Assembly: GCA_963704535.1 (NCBI GenBank)
Contig: OY969916.1
Span: 9,734,001-9,798,000, forward strand
Length of the DNA: 64,000 nucleotides
Reading direction: 5' to 3'
Source of the DNA: G963704535 sp963704535
GTDB lineage: Bacteria; Chloroflexota; Chloroflexia; Chloroflexales; Roseiflexaceae
Shown: positions 9,876-28,500 of the stretch, one piece after another
How positions within the stretch are numbered: position 1 is the stretch's first letter
Layout: each line of letters opens with the position of its first letter
The notes under the pieces: generated by a model
What the model saw: the letters and a program-made list of their open reading frames with translations, nothing else
Databases searched by the model: none
Told to the model about the DNA's origin: nothing
Position numbers and translations under genes: made by a program

Positions 9876-9949
9876 ACTATTTGAAAAGGGGGAGTTTGAG
9901 GGGGTCGCCCCTCAAGAATGCCCTTTCCACACCCTTTCAAACAGTTTCT
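9876..9949 (+). repeat. MITE-like element, short copy
   Basis: Bounded by TTTGAAAAGGG and CCCTTTCAAACAG inverted ends with an internal GAGGGGGTCGCCCCTC hairpin; lacks the CACGGATCGTAGGCGAGAC middle. Lies between two PKS genes and ends right at the AAGGAG of the next gene. Confidence 0.85.
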
Positions 9950-9955
9950 AAGGAG
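9950..9955 (+). promoter_or_regulatory. Ribosome-binding site deciding the GTG 9963 start
   Basis: AAGGAG placed 7 nt before GTG 9963. No comparable site precedes the in-frame ATG at 9918. Confidence 0.75.
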
Positions 9956-9962
9956 CCTATGC

Positions 9963-19394
<9,432 letters not shown>

Positions 19395-19401
19395 TGACAG
19401 T

Positions 19402-19507
19402 TTCGGGAAAAGGGGGAGTGAGAGGGGGCCTCCCCTCTAAAATACCCCTCCCACTTCGGGAAAAGGGGGAGTGAGAGGGGGCCTCCCCTCTAAAATACCC
19501 CTCCCAC
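19402..19507 (+). repeat. Perfect 53-bp tandem duplication before PKS4
   Basis: Two identical 53-bp units (19402-19454 and 19455-19507), each with TTCGGGAAAAGGGGGAG and a small GGAGG-type hairpin. A variant of the same repeat superfamily as the other elements that separate the megasynthase genes. Confidence 0.9.
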
Positions 19508-19525
19508 TCTTATCGGGAAAGACTG

Positions 19526-22500
19526 ATGAATCAGAATAATACAACCGAATGGACCGGCTCCGAGATCGCGATCATCGGCATGGCCGGGCGCTTTCCCGGC
19601 GCCGACGACCTGGGCACCTTCTGGCGCAACCTGCGCGACGGCGTCGAGTCGCTCACCCGCTTGACCGACGCCGAGTTGCTGGCGTCGGGGGTGAGCCCGG
19701 CCGAGCTGCGCGACCCGAACTATGTCAAAGTTGCGCCCCTGATCGACGACATCGAGAGCTTCGACGCGGCGTTCTTCGACTTCAGTCCCCTAGAGGCGGA
19801 GCTGACCGACCCGCAGCAGCGCGTCTTTACCGAATGTGTGTGGCACGCGCTCGAAGACGCCGGCTACGACCCCGACAGCTACCCGCACCCGATCGGCATG
19901 TTCGCCGGCTCGCGGACCAACACCTACGTGTTCAACATTGTCTCGAACGCCGACCTGTTCAAGTCTGTGGGCGTTTTCCAGGTCTCGATCGGCAACGACC
20001 TGGCTAGCCTGGCCACGCGGATCTCCTACAAGCTGGATCTGAAAGGGCCGAGCTACGCCGTCCACACCGCCTGCTCGACCTCGCTGGTGGCGGTCCACCT
20101 GGCCCGCCAGAGCCTGCTGCTCGACGAGTGCCGGCTCGCCGTCGCCGGCGGCGTGGCGATCGGGGTGCCGCAGCGGGTCGGCTACCGCTACGAGCCGGGC
20201 GGCCCGGTCTCGCCCGACGGCCAGTGCCGGGCCTTCGACGCCGGGGCCGCCGGCACGGTCTTTGGCAATGGGGCCGGCGCGGTGGTGCTCAAGCGGCTGG
20301 AGGATGCGCTCCAGGACGGCGACCATATCTATGCGATCATCAGGGGCAGCGCCACCAACAACGACGGCGCGTTCAAGGCGTCGTTCACCGCGCCCAGCGT
20401 GGACGGCCAGGCCCAGGTGATCATGGATGCGCTGGCCGACGCCGAGGTCGAGGCCGAGACGATCGGCTATGTCGAGGCCCACGGCACCGGCACCGCGCTG
20501 GGCGACCCGATCGAGATCCGCGCGCTGACCAAGGCGTTTCAGTCGCAGACCAGCCGCAAGGGCTTCTGCGCGATCGGCTCGGTCAAGACCAATATCGGGC
20601 ACCTCGACGCGGCGGCCGGCATCTCCAGCCTGATCAAGACGGTGCTGGCGCTCCAGCATCGCCAGCTCCCGCCCAGCCTGCACTACACCGCGCCCAACCC
20701 GCGCATTGATTTCGCCAATAGCCCGTTCTTCGTCAATGCCGCGCTGGCCGCGTGGGCGCCGGACGAGGGGCCGCGCCGGGCCGGCGTCAGCTCGTTTGGT
20801 TTCGGCGGGACAAATGCACACCTGGTGCTGGAAGAAGCGCCGCTGTCCATGCCCACGCCGGCTCTGCGTCCCTGGCACCTGCTCATTCTCTCGGCCAAAA
20901 CCGAGTCCGCGCTGGAGCGCCAGACGGCCAACCTGGCGGCCTGCCTGCGCGCCAACCCCGACCTGAACCTGGCCGATGCGGCCTACACGCTCCAGGTCGG
21001 GCGGCGGCTATTCGCCCACCGGCGCGCGTTGGTCTGCCGCGACACGCCCGGCGCGCTGGAGCAACTGGAGGGCCGCCGCGCCGGCATGCTGACCGAGGAG
21101 CAGGCCAGCGTCAAACGCCCGGTGGTGTTTCTGTTCCCCGGCCAGGGCGCGCAATACACCGGCATGGCCGCCGAGCTGTACCGCGACGAGCCGCTGTTCC
21201 GTGAAACGGTCGATCGCTGCGCCGCGCTGCTCCGGCCACACCTGGGGCTCGATATTCGGGAGCTGCTCTACCCCACAGAACAAAGAACAAAGAACAAAGA
21301 ACCAGAGCAGATACCCCAAGACCCTGTACGGCGGCCCCTCCGTGGGCGCCCCACCGACGAACCAGGAGAGGGAGAGAACAGCCAATCTCCAATCTCCAAT
21401 CTCCAATCTCCTCTCGATCAGACCCAATACACGCAACCGGCCCTGTTCGTGGTCGAGTACGCGTTGGCGCAACTGTGGCAGTCGTGGGGCGTGGTGCCGC
21501 AGGCGCTGATCGGCCACTCGATCGGCGAGTACGTGGCCGCCACCCTGGCCGGCGTGCTGGACCTGGAGGACGCGCTCAAGCTGGTGGCCGCCCGCGGCCG
21601 GCTGATGGGCGGCCTGCCCGCCGGCGCGATGTTGAGCGTTTCGCTGCCCGAGCAGGATCTGCTGCCGCTGCTGGAGGGCGCGCTGAGCCTGGCGGCGGTG
21701 AACTCGTTTGGGCAGTGCGTGGTGTCCGGCCCTGAGGCGGCGATCAGCGCCCTGGAGCGCCGCCTGACCGACCAGGAGATCGGCTGCCGGCGGCTGCACA
21801 CCTCGCACGCCTTCCACTCGGCGATGATGGACCCGATCCTGGAGGCGTTCACTCGTGAGGTCGCCGGGGTGCGCTTGCAAGCGCCGCGCCTGCCGTTTAT
21901 CTCGAATGTGACCGGGACCTGGATCACGGCCGAGCAGGCCACCGACCCGGCCTACTGGGCGCGGCACCTGCGCGAGCCGGTGCGCTTCGCGGCCGGGCTG
22001 CGCGAGATTGGGCGCCAGAACCCGGCCCGCCTGCTGCTGGAAGTCGGCCCCGGCACGACCCTGAGCACCTTTGCCCGCCGCCAGCCGGATGCCCAGATCG
22101 TGGCGGCATCGCTGCGCCATCCACAGGACCCGCGCGGCGACGGCGAGTGCCTGATGCTGGCGCTGGGGCGGCTCTGGCAGGCCGGCGTGCCGATCGACTG
22201 GGCCGGGGTCGTGGCCGGCGAGCGCCGCCGCCGGGTCGCGCTGCCGCTCTACCCGTTTGAGCGCCGGCGCTTCTGGATCGAGGCGGGCACGCTCCAGCCG
22301 GTCGCAGCAGTCGTGCCGTCTGGCCTTGAGAAAGATCCCGCGCTCGACCGCTGGTTCTTCCAGCAGCGCTGGGTGCAGGCACCGCCACCGGCACCGGCCC
22401 GCGCGCCAGAGCCGGAATGTTGGCTGCTGTTCGCCGACCGGCGCGGCCTGGCCGATGCGCTGGCCCCCCTGCTGGCCGAGGCCGGGCAACAGGTGGTGCT

Positions 22501-25500
22501 GGTGCGCGCCGGTGCCGGCGTCGCGGCGCTGCCCGATGGCGGCTACACGATCGACCCGCGCCGGCGCGCCGACTACGCCGCGCTGCTCGACCAGCTCCAG
22601 GCCCGTCATCTGCGCCCCACCCGCCTGGTTCATCTGTGGACCGCCGACCCGGCCGCCGGCGGGCTATCCGGCGACGACGCGGTTGCACTGGGCTTCTACA
22701 GCCTGCTCTACCTGATCCAGGCGCTGAATCGCGAACCGCTGGCCGCTCCGCTGGCGCTGGCGACCATCTCCAGCCAGGTTCAGGCCGTGCTGCCGGGCGA
22801 CGCGCTGCTGCCCGAGAAAGCCACCGTGCTGGGTCCCTGCCGGGTCATCCCCAGGGAGTACCCGCAGATCAGCAGCCGGCATATCGACCTGGCGCCGGAC
22901 GGGACCGCCGCCGACCTGGCCGCCCAGCTGCTGGCCGAGCTGCTGGGCGACAGCACCGACCTGTGCATAGCGCTGCGCCATGGCGAACGGTATGTCCAGA
23001 CCTTCGCGCGGGTGGCGCTGGCCGAGACCGACGAGCCGGCGCTGGAACTGCGCCAGGGCGGCACCTACCTACTGACCGGCGGCCTGGGCGGCATCGGGCT
23101 GGCGCTGGCTCAATACCTGGCCGATACCGTCCAGGCCCGGCTGGTGTTGGTTGGGCGCAGTGGGCTGCCCGAGCGGGCCGAATGGCCGGCGCTGCTGGCC
23201 GAGCAGCCCGAGAGCCGGGCCAGCGCGGCGATCCGCCAGATCCAGGCGTTGGAGGCCGCCGGCGCCGAGGTGCTGGTGGCGCGCGCCAACGTCACCGACG
23301 AAGCCCAGATGGCTGCGGTGATCGCCCAGGTGCAGGCGCGCTTCGGCGCGCTGCACGGCGTGATCCACGCCGCCGGCATCGCCGGTGGCGGGGTGATCCA
23401 GCTCAAGACCGCCGCCCAGGCCGCCCTGGTGCTGGCGCCCAAGGTCCAGGGAGCACGGGTGCTCCAGGCGGTCACACGCGGGCTTGAGCTTGATTTTGTG
23501 GTGCTGTGCTCGTCGATCGGCGCGTACCAGGGCGACCTGGGCCAGGTCGACTACTGCGCCGCTAATGCGTTCCTCGACGCGTTGGCGCTGTCGGAGCGCG
23601 GGCGTGGGCCGACCAGGGTGCTGGCGATCGGCTGGGATGACTGGCAGGAGGTCGGGCTGGCGGTGCAGACCGAGGTGCCGCCGGAGCTGCGGGCTTGGCG
23701 CGCCGCGCTGCTGGCCAAGGGCCTGACCACTGCCGAGGGCGTGGAGGTGTTCGCGCGGGCGCTGCGGCACCCGCACCCGCACCTGGTTATTTCGACCCGC
23801 GACCTGGTGCAACGCCTGGAGGCCGGCGCCGGCGCCGAGGGTGGCGAGTTGCTGCCGCAGTTCGCGCTGCTGCCGGCTGGCGCCCCAGCCCAGCCGGCGC
23901 GGGTGGCCGGCTCGCGCAGTGAGCTGGAGCAGCGCCTGCTGGCGATCTGGCAGCGGGTGCTAAGTGTGTCTCAGATTGGCCGCGACGATAACTTCTTCGA
24001 TCTTGGCGGCACCTCGCTTAACGGCATGCAACTCATCGGCGAGATCAAGCGCGAACTGAATGTCCAGCTCGACCCGGTCACGCTATTTGCCGCCCCCAGC
24101 ATCGGCGCGCTGGTCAATAAGCTCAACCCGGAGGGCGAAGGGGAAGGGGTGGGTGCGCGGGCAGCCGGCGTGCCGCAGGGCCAGCCGGTCAAGGACATCG
24201 CGATCATCGGCATGGACGGGCGCTTTCCCGGCGCCGGCGATGTGGCGGCTTTCTGGCGGAACCTGTGCGACGGCGTCGAGTTGGTCACGTTCTTCGGCGA
24301 CGACGAGTTGCTGGCGGCCGGCGTCCCACCGGCCCACCTGGCGGACCCGAGCTACGTCAAGGCCCGGCCGGTGATCGAGGATGTCGATCGCTTTGACGCG
24401 GCGTTCTTCGGCTACACGCCGCGCGAGGCCGAGCTGATGGATCCCCAGCACCGGATCTTTCTCGAATGTACCTGGCACGCCCTGGAGCACGCGGGCTACA
24501 GCCGGCCCGATCTACGCGAGCGGATCGGCGTCTTCGCCGGGGCCAGCCTGAGCACCTACCTGCTGAACCTGTACTCCAATCGCGAGCTGATCGAGTTGAT
24601 CGACCCGCTCCAGACCTCGATCGGCAATGCCCAGGACTCGCTGGCGACCGGGGCTTCGTACAAGCTGAACCTGAAAGGGCCGAGCGTCACGGTGCAGACG
24701 TTCTGCTCGACGGCGCTGGTGGCGGTCCACCTGGCCTGCCAGAGCCTGGCGCGCGGCGAGTGCGAGATCGCCCTGGGTGGCGCGGTGTCGATCCTGGTGC
24801 CCCAGGAGAGCGGCTACCGCTACCAGGAGGGCAATATTCTCTCGCCCGACGGCCACACCCGACCCTTCGACGCGGCGGCGCAGGGCACGCTATTCGGCAA
24901 CGGCGCCGGCATCATCGTGCTCAAGCCGCTGGAGGCAGCGCTGGCCGACGGCGACACCATCCACGCCCTGATCAAAGGCTCGGCGGTCAACAACGACGGC
25001 GCGCTCAAAGTCGGCTACACCGCGCCCTCGGTCGACGGCCAGGCGCTGGTGATAGAGGAGGCGCTGGCCGCCGCTGGCCTGGAGGCCGACACGATCGGCT
25101 ATGTCGAGGCCCACGGCACCGGCACCGCTCTGGGCGATCCGATCGAGGTCGCCGCGCTGACCAAAGCCTACCGCCGCACCACCGATCGGAATGGCTTCTG
25201 TGCGCTGGGCTCGGTCAAGGGCAATATCGGCCATCTCGACCGCGCCGCCGGCATCGCTGGCCTGATCAAGGCTGTGCTGGTGCTCCAGCACAAGCAGCTC
25301 CCGCCCAGCCTGCACTACGAAAGGCCCAATCCACAGATCGACTTCGCCGCGAGTCCGTTCTACGTTACCACCGCGCTGGCCGACTGGCCGGCGAATGGGG
25401 CGCCGCGCCGGGCCGGCGTCAGCGCGCTGGGCTTTGGCGGTACCAATGCCCATATCATCCTGGAGGAAGCCCCACAGCCGGAACCGTCGAGCGCGTCGCG

Positions 25501-28500
25501 CCCCTGGCACGTGCTGCTGCTCTCGGCCAGGAGCGCCGAGGCGCTGGAACACCAGACGGCCAACCTGGCGGCGCACCTGCGCGCCAATCCAGAGCTGAAC
25601 TTGGCCGATGTGGCCTACACGCTCCAGGTCGGGCGCTGGCCGTTCGCCCACCGGCGCGCGCTGGTCTGCCGCGACACGCCCGACGCGGCGCAGGCGCTGG
25701 AGACTCGCGACGCGCGGCGCATCGTCGAACGGGTGCAGGAGGCGCGCGAACGGCCGATCGCCTGGCTGTTCCCCGGCCAGGGCGCCCAACACGCCGCGAT
25801 GGGACAGGATCTGTACCGCGCCGAGCCGGTGTTCCGCGAATGGGTCGATCGCTGCGCCGAACTCCTGGCGCCGCACCTGGGGCTCGATCTGCGCGAGATG
25901 CTCTATCCCACAGAACAAAGAACAAAGAGCAAAGAACAAAGAAGCGACCAGCCAGACCTTGTACGGCGGCCCCTCCGTGGGCGCCCCACCGACGAACCGG
26001 GAGAAGGGCAGAGGGGCAGAGGGGCAGAAGGGCAGAATGGGCAATCTCTAATCTCCAATCTCCAATCTCCGGGGGAGAACGAGCAATCTCCAATCTCCAA
26101 TCTCCAATCTCCACTCAACCAGACCCAATACACGCAACCTGCGTTGTTCGTGGTCGAGTACGGGCTGGCGCAGCTCTGGATGAGCTGGGGCGTGCGGCCG
26201 CAGGCGCTGCTGGGGCACAGCCTGGGCGAGTATGTGGCCGCCTGCCTGGCCTGCGTGTTCTCGCTGGAGGATGCCCTAGCGCTGGTGGCCGAGCGTGGCA
26301 GGCTGATGCAGAGCCTGCCCCAAGGCGCTATGCTTGGCGTGGCCCTGGCACCCGAGGCACTGGCTGCGTTCCTGGAGCCGGACGTTAGCTTGGCGGCGGT
26401 GAATGGGCCTGAGCGCTGCACGGTTGCCGGCCCGCCCGAGGCGATCGCCGGCCTCGAACGGCGGTTGGCCGCCGCCGGCGTCGAATATCGACGGCTGGCG
26501 ACTGAGCGGGCGTTCCACTCGCCCATGGTCGAGGCAGTGCTGCCGGCCTTCGCCGCCGCAGTGGCGCGGGTGCGGCTGCACCCGCCCCGGCTGCCGCTGC
26601 TCTCGAATGTGACCGGCGCCTGGATGACCGACGCGCAGGCGACTGACCCGGCCTACTGGGCGCAGCAGATGCGCGCGCCGGTGCTGTTTGGGGCCGGCAT
26701 CGGCGCGCTGCTCCAGATGTCGGGGCGAGTGCTGCTGGAGGTCGGCCCCGGCCAGACTCTGAGCAGGCTTGCCCAGCGGCACCCGGCGCTGGACGGCGAC
26801 CATGTGCTGATCGCCGGCATGCGCCACCCGCATGAGCAGCGCGACGACCAGGCCGCGCTACTTGGCGCGCTGGGGCAACTGACCCTGGCGGGCGTCGCGA
26901 TCGATTGGCGGGCCTACTACGGCGACGAGCGCCGGCAGCGGGTCGCGCTGCCGGGCTACCCGTTCGAGCGCCAGCGCTACTGGGTCGCCCCCGACCAGCG
27001 GAGCCTGGCTGGCGCTGGGCGCGGCGCGGCCGAGCGGCTCGCCCCGCAGAGCTGGCCACAGACCCTGGCATGGAAGCGCAGCCGGTTGCCCCAGCCGCCC
27101 CCCACCGGCCGGAACGGCGCGCCGCATACCTGGCTGGTGTTCGCGGCCGACAATCATCTCAGCGACGCGCTGCTCGCGGCGCTGCACGAGACGATGGCGC
27201 GGGTGATCGTGGTGCGCTCCGGCGCGCGCTTCCACAGCGCCGGCGCCGACGCTTACACGCTCCGCCCGCAGCGCGCCGAGGACTACGCGGCGCTGCTCGA
27301 CCGGCTGGAGAACAGCGGCTGGCTGCCCGACAAGATCATCCACCTGTGGGCGACCACGGCCCCGGCGCCGGGAGACCAGGCGGCCCAGCTAGCGACCGCT
27401 CAGGACATCGGCTGCCTCAGTCTGTTGTCGTTGGCCTGGTCGTTTGGGCAGCGCCGGGCAGCCATGCCGTCGATCTGGGCGATCACCCAGTCTATCCACG
27501 ACATCGCCGGCGATGAGCCACTGTGCCCCGCGCACGCCGGCATCCCAGCCGCCTGCGCGACGATCGCCTGGCGCTACCCCGGCCTGATCTGCCGCACCAT
27601 CGATGTCACGCTACCGACCGACCCGGCCCGGCTGGCCGGACAGATCATCGGCGAGACGCTGGCCGCCGCTCCCGATCGGCTGGTGGCCTACCGCAGCGGC
27701 GGGCGCTGGCTGCCGGCGTACGTCCCGGCCGCCGGCGTGGCCGAGCCGCCCGCGCCGGCCGATGGCGCCTACCTGCTGATCGGCGGGCTGGAGCAGCCGG
27801 GCAGCCAGATTGCCACCTACCTGGCCGGCAATGGCGTGACCGGGCTGACGCTGATCGAGCACACCGGCCTGCCGCCGCGCGAAGAGTGGCCGCAGTGGCT
27901 CGATCAGCCGACCGCCGACCAGCGGGCCGTGCTGGATCGCGCCGTGATCGACAGCCGCCGGCTGCCGTTCGACCTGGCATCCCAGCGGCCGGTGATCGCC
28001 GAACTAGAGGCCCAGGTGCTGGCCGGAGTCGAGTGGCTGGCGCGCCCGGACGGCCTGGAGCGCGATCTGGATACCCTGTGCGCCAGCGCGATCTGCGCCT
28101 ACCTGGGCGCGCAGATCGAGGTGCGGCCGGGGGCCTCCTACCGGCGTGAAGACCTCCGGCAGCGCCTGGGCATCCTGCCGAAATACGAGCGCTTCTTCGC
28201 CTTCATGCTCGACGCGCTGGCGGCCGACAGCATTGCCGAACTGCGCGGCGATATGCTGACCTTCCGGCGCATCCCGGCGCCGATGGACCAGTTGCTCCAA
28301 ACGTTGCGCCGCGATTATCCCGACTCGGCTGAGAGCTTTGCGCTGCTGGAGCAGTGCGTGCGGGGCTATGGTTCCGTGCTCAGCGGCCAGGCCGACCCGC
28401 TGTCCATTCTGTACCCGGATGGCGACGGCGGGATGATCCGCGCGCTGGAGGCGAGCCAGGCCCGCTTCTCGAACCTGGGAGCGCTGCAAACATTGCTGGC

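Noticed and set aside
9918..9962. ATG 9918 as start of the bimodular PKS
   Set aside because: It lies in a dispersed repeat without ribosome-binding site; GTG 9963 has AAGGAG at 7 nt and gives a normal KS N-terminus.
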